64,000 nt of DNA from contig JACJNX010000077.1 in assembly GCA_014695255.1 (NCBI GenBank), forward strand, positions 186,001 through 250,000, written 5' to 3'. The DNA comes from Cyanobacteria bacterium FACHB-63. Lineage in GTDB: Bacteria > Cyanobacteriota > Cyanobacteriia > Leptolyngbyales > Leptolyngbyaceae. The position numbers were made by a program, and so were the translations under genes. This document shows positions 1 through 8,072 of this stretch, piece after piece (position 1 is the stretch's first letter; the number at the start of each line of letters is the position of its first letter). The notes under the pieces were generated by a model, which had not been told where the DNA came from, ran no database searches, and saw only the letters and a list, made by a program, of their open reading frames with translations.

Positions 1-441
1 AACATTGGTTGCGTGGAAAATAGAGGCGTAGAAATCTGTATAGTCACCGATCGTTGCAGGTAAAAGCAATTGTGCGTCTGACATCGAAACAAGGATTCTG
101 CTATCGGGGGATTGTCCGGCACGAAGTAATTGGCTGAGATGATGGCGCAAGCGTAACGAAGCTGTTTTTCCCAGCGCCATCAATGAGTTTAAAGTCGAAG
201 CACAGCAGGCAGCTTTCAAAGCGTCTGGTAGTTCCTCAAGTAGCCCAAGCTTCTGACAAGCTATTAGATCGAGAATTTGATCGCCGATCGCAACACCAAT
301 ATGAGGGGTGTCAGAACGACCTCGCTCTTGAAATACTCCAAAAGGGAGATTCTGAATTGGAAAATCAGTGTCAGCTTGATTTGCGGAGTTAACCCAACTT
401 CGCAAATTTGGATCGTGAGTGAAATCAATCGCGCAGGTCAT
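1..441 (-). CDS. fahA: Fumarylacetoacetase (N-terminal part, cut by window edge)
   Basis: Fumarylacetoacetase hydrolyses fumarylacetoacetate to fumarate and acetoacetate, the last step of tyrosine/homogentisate breakdown. Reading the minus strand from the ATG at 441 gives 147 codons open to the window edge. The translation has the family's N-terminal signatures FPIQNLPFGVF near residue 30, IGVAIGD near 50, and PATIGDYTDFY followed by HATNV at the cut end; the active-site part lies outside the window. Its ATG overlaps the TGA of the upstream gene in an ATGA arrangement (438-441), so translational coupling is likely. HPPD and homogentisate dioxygenase genes lie just across the divergent promoter, which strongly supports the assignment. 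Confidence 0.93.
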   Translation of the reverse strand, partial: MTCAIDFTHDPNLRSWVNSANQADTDFPIQNLPFGVFQERGRSDTPHIGVAIGDQILDLIACQKLGLLEELPDALKAACCASTLNSLMALGKTASLRLRHHLSQLLRAGQSPDSRILVSMSDAQLLLPATIGDYTDFYASIFHATNV

Positions 442-1325
442 AAAAGTTTCAAATCGTAAAGATCATGGATGGGTTCTTCAAAGGAACAAGAACCGAACGA
501 TCGAAAGAATTGCTGTCGGGAATGCTCGATCGTCGATATTGAAAGGGAGCGCTCATGCCAACCTATTTCGATATCGCTCAGTTGAAATGAATCGATCGAC
601 GACTCCTCAAGAATTGCCACAACTTCATTCAGTGGGATGGCTTGTTGATAGGCAAAGGCTGAAGCGATCGCAACATTCAAAAAACCGTGCATTGTTGTAG
701 AAGTTTCGTTCAAGGCATCAGTTAAGCAATGACCTCGTAAGGCATGATGTAATCCAGCCGTTGCCTTGAAGGGAATTCGAGCTTTCGCTAAGGACACAAT
801 GCGTTGTCCCAGTTGCGTACTATCAGGAAACGCATTGCTAGTGATACCGCCTGTTCGCAACTTTGCGCCTGCTCCGATTTGGGGCAGAATATCCAGGTAT
901 GGTTCTAAGTCAACATTAAACGGAATTTCAAAAAAAGTGTCTACTTCAGCGGGTATTTCTAGCCTGATTGACTGAATCTCGACAGGCAGGAGTGGGGCGA
1001 CTTCTAAGGCGCTAATCCGAATAGAAGGCTTATGGTCTCTTTTAGTTGCTTGATATATTTGCTCTAATTCCGATCGCCAGTTTCTAGACAAAATCACGCT
1101 TAATGACCAGGGCTGAGATGAAGCGGCATCTTCAGAGGGCAGAAGCTTGATGAATTCTGGAAGGCGAGTAGCAGGCAAAACGAAGCGATCGAGCATCCAG
1201 CAATGTGGAGAAGCGTGAGCGCGATCGTAAATATTTATTGCTTCAGGTAGGCTTAGCTGTGCTGGAGGAAAGATTCCCGCATAGTCTACAATCCGTGCAA
1301 GAAGTTGTTTGAGCGATGTTAACAC
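438..1325 (-). CDS. Unknown protein coupled to fahA
   Basis: A 295-residue soluble protein that I do not recognise. It starts at GTG 1325 behind an excellent ribosome binding site (AAGGAGGTG, 1333-1341 on the complementary strand, about eight bases away) and ends in a 4-base overlap with fahA, so the two form one transcription unit. No signal peptide or membrane segment is visible. A glycine/lysine-rich stretch near residues 155-195 (KLRTGGITSNAFP, then PFKATAGLHHALRG) looks like a conserved phosphate- or acid-binding core, perhaps of a barrel fold, but this is inference. Position between pathway genes suggests a role in homogentisate degradation. No zeta-class maleylacetoacetate isomerase is seen in the window, so a replacement isomerase is one possibility. 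Confidence 0.85.
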   Translation of the reverse strand: MLTSLKQLLARIVDYAGIFPPAQLSLPEAINIYDRAHASPHCWMLDRFVLPATRLPEFIKLLPSEDAASSQPWSLSVILSRNWRSELEQIYQATKRDHKPSIRISALEVAPLLPVEIQSIRLEIPAEVDTFFEIPFNVDLEPYLDILPQIGAGAKLRTGGITSNAFPDSTQLGQRIVSLAKARIPFKATAGLHHALRGHCLTDALNETSTTMHGFLNVAIASAFAYQQAIPLNEVVAILEESSIDSFQLSDIEIGWHERSLSISTIEHSRQQFFRSFGSCSFEEPIHDLYDLKLL

Positions 1326-1445
1326 TCGGCTGCACCTCCTTTAATGAACAATCTGTGCAGGAGATTTGATTTATGTCTTAAGCACCCTCTTAAATCTATC
1401 CTTATGATTAGTAACTCCGAAAAGTTAAATCTATAATTTAATTAT

Positions 1446-1485
1446 GGCTTCTCAGATTGGTTTAGTAACACTAATCTTGAGAAGC
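1446..1485. promoter_or_regulatory. Inverted repeat in divergent promoter region
   Basis: GGCTTCTCAGATT (1446-1458) and AATCTTGAGAAGCC (1472-1485) pair over about 13 bases with one bulge around a loop of about 13 bases. The repeat lies between the divergent fahA-side and HPPD-side operons, about 120 bases before the strong SD of the right-hand operon. No T-run follows on either strand, so it is more likely an operator or leader structure than a terminator. The rest of 1326-1622 shows nothing else I can name. Confidence 0.5.
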
Positions 1486-1622
1486 CTTAGGAATCCACAA
1501 CCTAAACACCGCTTCAAACCCGCTTGGTAGCTGCAATTAGATTCACAAGTTTTTCAACTTCTTCTTTAGAGTTGCTAGCTACTTTAGGCGTTACTATCTT
1601 TCCTCTGTTCAGGAGGAGCCTA

Positions 1623-2714
1623 ATGGCTGAGTTATTTCCCATTTTATGTTTTGATCACCTTGAGTTCCATGTTGGCAACGCAAGGCAAGCAGCAAGTTTT
1701 TATGAAACTTTCTTCAAATTCACAAACACAGCGTATCGAGGCTTAGAAACAGGGAGTCGCAAAGTTGCTTCGTATGTCATGCAGCAAGGCGCAATTCGAT
1801 TAGTTCTGAGTACAGCGCTTAATTCTGATCATCCGATTGCTCAGAGTGTACTGAAGCATGGCGATCATGTCGCTGTGATTGCAGTGCAAGTGCCTAATGT
1901 AGCAGAGGCTTATCAACAAGTGACTGCGCGAGGGGCGATCGCTGCGATGCCGCCGACTGTTGCAGAAGATGAAACGGGAATTCTACAATATGCAGCGATT
2001 CATATCTATGGAGATGTGATTCTCAAGTTTGTCGATCGACAGAACTATCAAGGCATCTTTGCGCCCCAGTTTCAACCCCGATACTCAGTTCTACCGAATC
2101 ATAAGGCAGGACTTCAAACCATTGATCATATTGTCGGCAATGTTGAACAAGGTGCAATGGAACATTGGGTGAAGTTTTTTGCTGACACCATGGGCTTTCA
2201 GTTATTAGTTCACTTTGATGATGCGGCAATTTCGACTGAGTATTCAGCATTGATGTCTAAAGTGGTGCAAGATGGCTCTGGCAAGATTAAACTCCCCATT
2301 AATGAACCTGCCTTAAGAAAAGGAAAATCGCAGATTCAGGAGTATCTGGAGTTTCATCAAGGGGCTGGAGTTCAACATATTGCCTACTCAACTCACAACA
2401 TTGTGGAAACGGTCACACAACTCAAACAGGCAGGCGTTGAGTTTTTGCATGTACCAAGCTCCTACTACGAAGATTTAGAAACACGAGTTGGCAAGATTGA
2501 TGAATCGATCGCTCGTCTAGCAGAACTCGGAATTTTAGTCGATCGCGATCAGGAGGGTTATCTATTACAAATTTTTACGCAGCCCGTTGAAGATCGTCCT
2601 ACTTTGTTCTTTGAAATCATTGAGCGTCATGGTGCTCAAAGCTTTGGTGAAGGCAATTTCAAAGCGTTATTTGAGGCGATCGAACGTGAACAAGCCCTTC
2701 GAGGAAATCTCTAG
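1623..2714 (+). CDS. hppD: 4-Hydroxyphenylpyruvate dioxygenase
   Basis: This non-haem Fe(II) enzyme converts 4-hydroxyphenylpyruvate to homogentisate. It has 363 residues, the usual bacterial length, and two vicinal-oxygen-chelate domains. The three iron ligands are present: His169 (in TIDHIVGNV), His252 (in GVQHIAYST) and Glu331 (in FFEIIERHG), followed by the family's C-terminal FGEGNFKALFEAIE. I chose the ATG at 1623 because AGGAGG sits at 1611-1616; an in-frame TTG at 1524 would add 33 residues without support. It is the first gene of the rightward operon with hmgA 29 bases downstream. In many cyanobacteria HPPD serves tocopherol synthesis, but the neighbours here point to catabolism. Confidence 0.95.
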   Translation: MAELFPILCFDHLEFHVGNARQAASFYETFFKFTNTAYRGLETGSRKVASYVMQQGAIRLVLSTALNSDHPIAQSVLKHGDHVAVIAVQVPNVAEAYQQVTARGAIAAMPPTVAEDETGILQYAAIHIYGDVILKFVDRQNYQGIFAPQFQPRYSVLPNHKAGLQTIDHIVGNVEQGAMEHWVKFFADTMGFQLLVHFDDAAISTEYSALMSKVVQDGSGKIKLPINEPALRKGKSQIQEYLEFHQGAGVQHIAYSTHNIVETVTQLKQAGVEFLHVPSSYYEDLETRVGKIDESIARLAELGILVDRDQEGYLLQIFTQPVEDRPTLFFEIIERHGAQSFGEGNFKALFEAIEREQALRGNL

Positions 2715-2743
2715 GCAGAAGTTAGAACTCACGGTATCAAGCA

Positions 2744-3901
2744 ATGACGTACTATTACCAGCTCGGTACAATTCCCCACAAGCGACATACCCAATTTCGT
2801 GAGCCAAATGGTTCGCTCTATCACGAAGAATTGATGGGCATTCACGGCTTTACGGGGATTCAATCGCTGCTCTATCATTTGCACCCGCCAACGCAAGTTT
2901 ATAAGGTGTTTCTAGAGCAGACGATCGCGTTGGAGTTTGAAGAGTTTGGGGCACTCCGTCATCGTCATTTGCGGACTCAGAAAGCATTGAGTGAAGGAGA
3001 TGCGATCGCATCCCGCATTCCTTTAATGGCAAATGGAGATGTCTGTATCTCAGTTGCACAACCGACAGAGCCAATGGAGTATTGGTATCGGTTTGCTCAC
3101 GGCGATGAAGTTATCTTTATCCATGAGGGTAGCGGAGTGCTAGAGAGCCAGTACGGTCAGTTACATTATCATCCGGGGGATTATTTGGTGATTCCGACCG
3201 GAGTTATGTGGCGGATTTTGCCGGATAGCAATACGACTCAACGAATGTTAGTGATCGAAGCTCAAGGGCATATTGAGCCGCCTGCTCGCTATCTGAATCG
3301 ATATGGTCAATTTCTGGAACATGCACCTTACAGTGAGCGAGATTTGCGCCTACCCGAAACCTTAACTCCACACGATGAGATGGGTGAGTTTGAAGTGCGG
3401 GTAAAAGCTCGCGATCGCATTACGACCTATCTTTATCATCATCATCCACTCGATGTTGTAGGTTGGGATGGCTATCTCTATCCTTACGCCTTCAACATTG
3501 CTGACTTTGAACCTGTGACCGGACGCATTCATCAACCGCCGTCTGTACATCAAACGTTTGAAGCACCGGGGTTTGTCATTTGTTCGTTTGTGCCTCGGTT
3601 GTTTGACTACCATCCGCTCGCCATTCCTGCACCCTACAACCATTCCAATGTTGATTCTGATGAAGTTCTCTACTACGTCGAGGGCAATTTTATGTCGCGT
3701 AAGGGAATTGAGCGATCGTCGATTACGGTACATCCAAACGGCATTCCGCATGGTCCACATCCAGGCATGTATGAAGGCTCGATCGGCAAAGAGCGCACGG
3801 ATGAACTTGCTGTCATGATCGACACGTTTCGTCCCCTAAAACTGACTCGACAAGCAGTTGAGCTAGAGGACATGCAATATCTCTACAGTTGGGTTGCTTG
3901 A
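2744..3901 (+). CDS. hmgA: Homogentisate 1,2-dioxygenase
   Basis: Ring-cleaving Fe(II) dioxygenase that turns homogentisate into maleylacetoacetate. The 385-residue product starts MTYYYQLGTIPHKRHTQFR, typical of the shorter bacterial homogentisate dioxygenases. Cupin-like halves are visible: IHEGSG and YHPGDYLVIPTG near residues 125-150, then the metal region HSNVDSDEVLYY (about 303-315) and PNGIPHGPHPGMYEGS (about 332-347), which contain histidine and acidic ligand candidates. It follows hppD at 29 bases and precedes the diiron-oxidase candidate at 41 bases, consistent with one transcript. Fumarylacetoacetase across the promoter completes the pathway except for the isomerase step. Confidence 0.94.
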   Translation: MTYYYQLGTIPHKRHTQFREPNGSLYHEELMGIHGFTGIQSLLYHLHPPTQVYKVFLEQTIALEFEEFGALRHRHLRTQKALSEGDAIASRIPLMANGDVCISVAQPTEPMEYWYRFAHGDEVIFIHEGSGVLESQYGQLHYHPGDYLVIPTGVMWRILPDSNTTQRMLVIEAQGHIEPPARYLNRYGQFLEHAPYSERDLRLPETLTPHDEMGEFEVRVKARDRITTYLYHHHPLDVVGWDGYLYPYAFNIADFEPVTGRIHQPPSVHQTFEAPGFVICSFVPRLFDYHPLAIPAPYNHSNVDSDEVLYYVEGNFMSRKGIERSSITVHPNGIPHGPHPGMYEGSIGKERTDELAVMIDTFRPLKLTRQAVELEDMQYLYSWVA

Positions 3902-3942
3902 GGGCAATCCTATGTTCGTTTTACAAGGAGGAAACTCTCTCT

Positions 3943-4854
3943 ATGACTCCGGTTCTTACAACTTCTCCTACACGCTTATCTATCTCCGATCGCATTCAGG
4001 AGCGCCTGCATCAGGGGAAACTCACTCAGCAACAAGTTGATGACTTCCAGGACTTTCTTCATCAAGTTGAGCGTGACTTTTTGCGGCATCCGATCATCAC
4101 TGATAACGCTTATACTCGTTGGTTTCAAGCAGGCAACGCGACAGATGAGCAATTACGACATTTTATTCGCCAGTTTTCTGTTTTCTCGAATCAATTTCTG
4201 ATCGCAGCATTGTTGAAAGTTATTAACTCTCCAACGCTTCAGCAATCACGAGCAAGCCGCGAGGTTTTATTGAATGAGCTAGGTGTTATTTATCGTAAGT
4301 TGCAAGGAACAGACAACGCACAAACGCTCAAAACAGAGGAGGAAAAAGATCGAGAAGGTGATCCTGAAGTGGTCAGCACAGAAGGCACAGTTGATGGCGG
4401 AATCTGTCGCTTTCGGGCGGCACACTTTGAGTGGTTAGCGGCTGTTGCAGAAGGAATTGGCTTGCACTATGAGGAAATTGGTCAACGGAAGCATGGTAGC
4501 TCGACCACGCTACACTTTTGTGATGAATTGCAACGTCTTTATGGAAGTGATGATCCGAATGTAGCGGAGGGTGCTAGCTTTGCGGTTGAAAATTGGGCGG
4601 CAGCAGGGTTCTGGCAAGAGCTAGAAGATGGGTTGACGCGCATTAAACAAACTCGGCATCCGCATCTGCGTTTAGCTTTCTTCACTTGGCATAATCGCGT
4701 GGAAGCTCAACATGCAGAACATACTTTAGAAGAACTCGAAGCCGTGTACTTCAAGCCAGAGTTCGATCAAGCTAAATTCATTCAGGGAGGGCAACAAATC
4801 CTAGATGCGATCGCAGTTTTTTGGAATGGGTTAGAGCACGATCGCAATGATTGA
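3943..4854 (+). CDS. Haem-oxygenase-like diiron oxidase candidate (TenA/PqqC fold)
   Basis: A 303-residue all-helical protein that looks like the iron-containing haem-oxygenase-like oxidase (HDO) superfamily. Candidate metal ligands are Glu43 and His49 in the first helix, Glu112 (NELG), His161, and the C-terminal His250-xxx-Glu254-xx-His257, matching the H-xxx-(D/E)-xx-H end motif of CADD-like enzymes. Known members perform N-oxygenation, desaturation, decarboxylation or C-C cleavage on amino acids and fatty acids; the substrate here cannot be read from sequence. The start at 3943 is chosen for AAGGAGG at 3925-3931; an upstream TTG would overlap hmgA. It lies between hmgA and the acyl-CoA ligase, whose alternative start overlaps its stop. 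Confidence 0.75.
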   Translation: MTPVLTTSPTRLSISDRIQERLHQGKLTQQQVDDFQDFLHQVERDFLRHPIITDNAYTRWFQAGNATDEQLRHFIRQFSVFSNQFLIAALLKVINSPTLQQSRASREVLLNELGVIYRKLQGTDNAQTLKTEEEKDREGDPEVVSTEGTVDGGICRFRAAHFEWLAAVAEGIGLHYEEIGQRKHGSSTTLHFCDELQRLYGSDDPNVAEGASFAVENWAAAGFWQELEDGLTRIKQTRHPHLRLAFFTWHNRVEAQHAEHTLEELEAVYFKPEFDQAKFIQGGQQILDAIAVFWNGLEHDRND

Positions 4855-4864
4855 GGAAGCAACA

Positions 4865-6748
4865 ATGCACCAACTCTCTCCTGCTTGGGTTCCATCAATC
4901 GAACAGATTCAGGCAACGAACATTGCAGCACTGATGCGGGACTTGAACATTCGCACTTATCCAGAGTTGCATTCTTGGTCAATTCGCGATCGAGCCGCTT
5001 TCTGGGAGACGATGATCCAACGGCTTGGAATTTGCTTTCGGGAGCCGTATAAGCAGATTGTTGACCTATCACAGGGTGCAGAGTTTCCACAATGGCTTGT
5101 GAATGCTCGATTGAATATTGTCGAGAGTTGCTTTCAAGCTAGTGAAGACAAAACCGCGATCGTTTTTCAAGCAGAAGGCGGTTCGCTCCAAACTTGGACT
5201 TACAAGCAATTAGAGTCCTTCACAAATCGGGTTGCAAATAGCTTAGATGAATTAGGATTTCAGCCTGGTGATGCAATTGCGATCGCGATGCCGATGACGG
5301 CTGAATCCGTCGCAATTTATTTAGGAATTATCAAAGCGGGTTGTGTCATCGTATCGATCGCGGATAGTTTTGCAGCGATTGAAATTGCAACTCGGTTACG
5401 GATTGCGAATACTAAAGCAATTTTTACTCAAGACTTTATTTATCGGGGTGGAAAGCAGCTACCGCTATATCACAAAGTTATTGAAGCTAAGGCTCCAAGA
5501 GCGATCGTACTTTCTCAACAGCCAGCTTCAACAGTTGAATTGCGATCGCATGACTTAACTTGGAGTAATTTTCTCAGTACGAATGAAATCTTTGATGCAG
5601 TTCCAACATCTCCCACCGCACATATCAATATCCTGTTTTCTTCTGGCACAACCGGAGATCCTAAAGCAATTCCCTGGACACAAACCACACCGATCAAATG
5701 TGCAGTGGATGGGCATTTGCATCAAGATATTCATCCAGGTGATGTCGTTGCTTGGTCAACCAATTTAGGATGGATGATGGGGCCTTGGCTGATCTTTGCA
5801 AGCTTGATGAACCGCGCTACGATCGCGCTTTATGAGGGCGCACCGACGACGCGAGAATATGGTCAATTTATCCAGACCGCTCAGGTTACTATCCTGGGTA
5901 TTGTGCCGAGTTTAGTTCGAGTTTGGAAAACGACCAATTGTATGCAGGGATTGAACTGGAGCGCAATTAAAGCGTTTAGTTCGACAGGCGAATGCTCTAA
6001 TTCTCAAGATATGCAGTATTTAATGTCTCTCGCAGACAATAAGCCAATCATTGAATACTGCGGTGGTACTGAAATTGGCGGAGCTTACATCACGGGCACT
6101 CTTGTTCAGCCTTGTATTCCAGCAACTTTCACAACACCTGCACTAGGCTTAGATTTTACAATTTTGGATGCTGATGGTTGTCCTGCAAATGAAGGGGAAG
6201 CTTTTATCATTTCTCCTGCGATCGGACTTTCTACAGAATTGTTAAATAAAGACCATCATCAGATTTATTTTGCTGACGGACTTGATCAATTGTCTTTGCG
6301 TCGTCATGGTGATTATCTGAAGCGATTGCCGAATGGCTACTATCAGATGGGCGGTCGTGTAGACGACACAATGAATTTGGGTGGAATTAAAATCAGTTCT
6401 GCAGAGATTGAACAAGTGCTAAATACGGTTGCAGGCATTCGTGAAACAGCAGCGATTAGCATTCCGTACAGTGCCCAAGGCATCGTCTCTTCTGAAAGTG
6501 GACCGAGCCGACTCATTGTTTATGCAGTGGTTGAACCTAACATTCAGAAAACAGAGGCAGATCTCAAAGCATTGTTACAAACCGCGATCGCTCAACGTCT
6601 CAATCCGTTGTTCAAAATTTGGGACTTGGTGATTGTAGAGGCTTTGCCTCGCACTTCATCCAACAAAGTCATGCGGCGAGTTCTGCGCGATCAGTTCAAC
6701 ACAATTTACTTAGCGAGGTGCAACGCATGGAACTTGCAGAACGAATGA
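4865..6748 (+). CDS. AMP-forming acyl-CoA ligase (acetyl/acetoacetyl-CoA synthetase-like)
   Basis: ANL-superfamily ligase of 627 residues that activates a carboxylate as acyl-AMP and transfers it to CoA. The N-terminal region (about 1-85, with FWETMIQRLG and WLVNARLNIVESCF) is like the acetyl-CoA-synthetase N-terminal domain and plant peroxisomal AAE17/18 proteins. The nucleotide motif ILFSSGTTGDPKAIPW is intact near residue 255, the hinge region GGRVDDTMNLGGIKIS is near 500, and a catalytic lysine candidate is in RTSSNKVMRR near the end. An in-frame ATG at 4847 overlaps the previous gene, but GAGGAAG precedes 4865. In this operon acetoacetate, the product of fumarylacetoacetase, is an attractive substrate; this is inference. 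Confidence 0.85.
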   Translation: MHQLSPAWVPSIEQIQATNIAALMRDLNIRTYPELHSWSIRDRAAFWETMIQRLGICFREPYKQIVDLSQGAEFPQWLVNARLNIVESCFQASEDKTAIVFQAEGGSLQTWTYKQLESFTNRVANSLDELGFQPGDAIAIAMPMTAESVAIYLGIIKAGCVIVSIADSFAAIEIATRLRIANTKAIFTQDFIYRGGKQLPLYHKVIEAKAPRAIVLSQQPASTVELRSHDLTWSNFLSTNEIFDAVPTSPTAHINILFSSGTTGDPKAIPWTQTTPIKCAVDGHLHQDIHPGDVVAWSTNLGWMMGPWLIFASLMNRATIALYEGAPTTREYGQFIQTAQVTILGIVPSLVRVWKTTNCMQGLNWSAIKAFSSTGECSNSQDMQYLMSLADNKPIIEYCGGTEIGGAYITGTLVQPCIPATFTTPALGLDFTILDADGCPANEGEAFIISPAIGLSTELLNKDHHQIYFADGLDQLSLRRHGDYLKRLPNGYYQMGGRVDDTMNLGGIKISSAEIEQVLNTVAGIRETAAISIPYSAQGIVSSESGPSRLIVYAVVEPNIQKTEADLKALLQTAIAQRLNPLFKIWDLVIVEALPRTSSNKVMRRVLRDQFNTIYLARCNAWNLQNE

Positions 6749-7890
6749 GTCGATTAGGAACAGAATCCGCCTTTGATGTTTTTGCCAAAGCACAACAGCT
6801 AGAAGCTCAAGGACGATCGATTATTCATCTAGAAATTGGGCAACCGGACTTTCCGACTCCATTCCCAATTTGTGAAGCAGCATTTCGGGCGATGAAAGAC
6901 GGCTATACAGGCTATACTCCGGCAGCAGGTTTGCTAGCATTGCGAGAAGCGATCGCTGAACATATTTCGACAACCAGAAATATCGAAATTCACCCAGACG
7001 AAGTTGTCGTTACGCCTGGAGCGAAGCCGATTATCTTCTTTACGCTCATGGCGTTAGTGAATGAAGGGGATGAAGTCATTTACCCAGATCCAGGTTTTCC
7101 AATCTATCAATCAGTGATTAATTTTGTGGGTGCTAAAGGAGTTCCTTTGCCGCTCCGTGAAGAAGTTGGGTTTCGCTTTCATTTAGATGATTTGGTCAAT
7201 GCAATCTCCGATCGAACTCGCTTACTCATTCTCAATTCTCCTCAAAATCCCACAGGGGGATTGCTGCAAGTTGAAGATTTAGCCGCGATCGCAGAACTTG
7301 CCGATCGACATAATTTCTATGTTCTCTCCGATGAAATCTATTCTCGAATTCTCTATGAAGGCAAGCATATTAGCCTGATTCAATTTCCGGGTATGAAATC
7401 GCGCACTATCCTGCTGGATGGTCATTCTAAAACCTATGCGATGACGGGATGGCGGCTCGGCTATGGGGTTGTCCCTAAACACCTTGTTGAAGGAATCGTT
7501 CGTCTCATGATCAATTGCAACTCTTGTACTTGTGCCTTTACTCAGATTGCGGGCATCGAAGCGCTTCAAGGCTCCCAAGAATTTGTCGATCAAATGGTCG
7601 CTCAGTTTCAGCGCCGACGAGATGCGATCGTCGAGGGTTTAAACGCGATCGAAGGAATTCATTGCCTAAAGCCTGCGGGTGCATTCTATGTATTTCCGAA
7701 TGTGAAAGATTTACCTTTGTCGTGTAACGCATTAGCGGATTACTTTCTCAATGAAGCAGGTGTTTCACTCCTTGCGGGAACAGCATTTGGCAAATCTGGC
7801 GATGGCTATCTCAGAATTTCTTATGCCAATTCATTAGAGAATCTTCAAATTGCGATCGACCGACTGCGATCGGCAGTTATGAAATTGTAA
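6727..7890 (+). CDS. Class I/II PLP aminotransferase
   Basis: A 387-residue fold-type I aminotransferase of the aspartate-aminotransferase family. Visible features are the substrate-proximal GQPDFPTP (38-45), NSPQNPTGG (170-178), SDEIYSR (201-207), the PLP lysine Lys235 in DGHSKTYAMTGWR, and an arginine near the end (YLRISYANS) for the substrate carboxylate. The ATG at 6727 lies 22 bases inside the acyl-CoA ligase gene with GAGG upstream, so it is the last gene of the rightward operon. Family members transaminate aspartate, aromatic amino acids or alanine. Conversion of tyrosine to 4-hydroxyphenylpyruvate would fit the operon but is not proven by sequence. Confidence 0.9.
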   Translation: MELAERMSRLGTESAFDVFAKAQQLEAQGRSIIHLEIGQPDFPTPFPICEAAFRAMKDGYTGYTPAAGLLALREAIAEHISTTRNIEIHPDEVVVTPGAKPIIFFTLMALVNEGDEVIYPDPGFPIYQSVINFVGAKGVPLPLREEVGFRFHLDDLVNAISDRTRLLILNSPQNPTGGLLQVEDLAAIAELADRHNFYVLSDEIYSRILYEGKHISLIQFPGMKSRTILLDGHSKTYAMTGWRLGYGVVPKHLVEGIVRLMINCNSCTCAFTQIAGIEALQGSQEFVDQMVAQFQRRRDAIVEGLNAIEGIHCLKPAGAFYVFPNVKDLPLSCNALADYFLNEAGVSLLAGTAFGKSGDGYLRISYANSLENLQIAIDRLRSAVMKL

Positions 7891-7957
7891 ATCTCTGCGT
7901 TCACGGCTTTTAGCGTTAAGGGCGTGCTTTAAGAGCTTCTCACTCCGTTGGTATGCC

Positions 7958-8058
7958 GCCCCGGACTAGAAGTCGGGGCTAACAGAACAAAGTCCACTGA
8001 AGGGGACTTTCAGTCCGGGACGGGTTTGAACGAAGCGAAGAGTGTTAAAACCCGTCCT
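7958..8058. repeat. Composite hairpin repeat between convergent operons
   Basis: Three nested hairpins lie end to end: GCCCCGGACT/AGTCGGGGC (7958-7979), AAAGTCC/GGACTTT (7989-8010) and GACGGGTTT/AAAACCCGTC (about 8019-8056). The style (paired CCCCGG and a following AAAGTCCACT block) resembles interspersed elements I associate with filamentous cyanobacteria. It sits exactly between the convergent aminotransferase and PLP-enzyme genes and probably also stops transcription from both sides. Confidence 0.6.
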
Positions 8059-8072
8059 AGTGCTGTATCTGC

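Noticed and set aside
1524-1622. N-terminal extension of HPPD from a TTG codon
   Set aside because: The extension has no family similarity, and AGGAGG sits just before the ATG at 1623.
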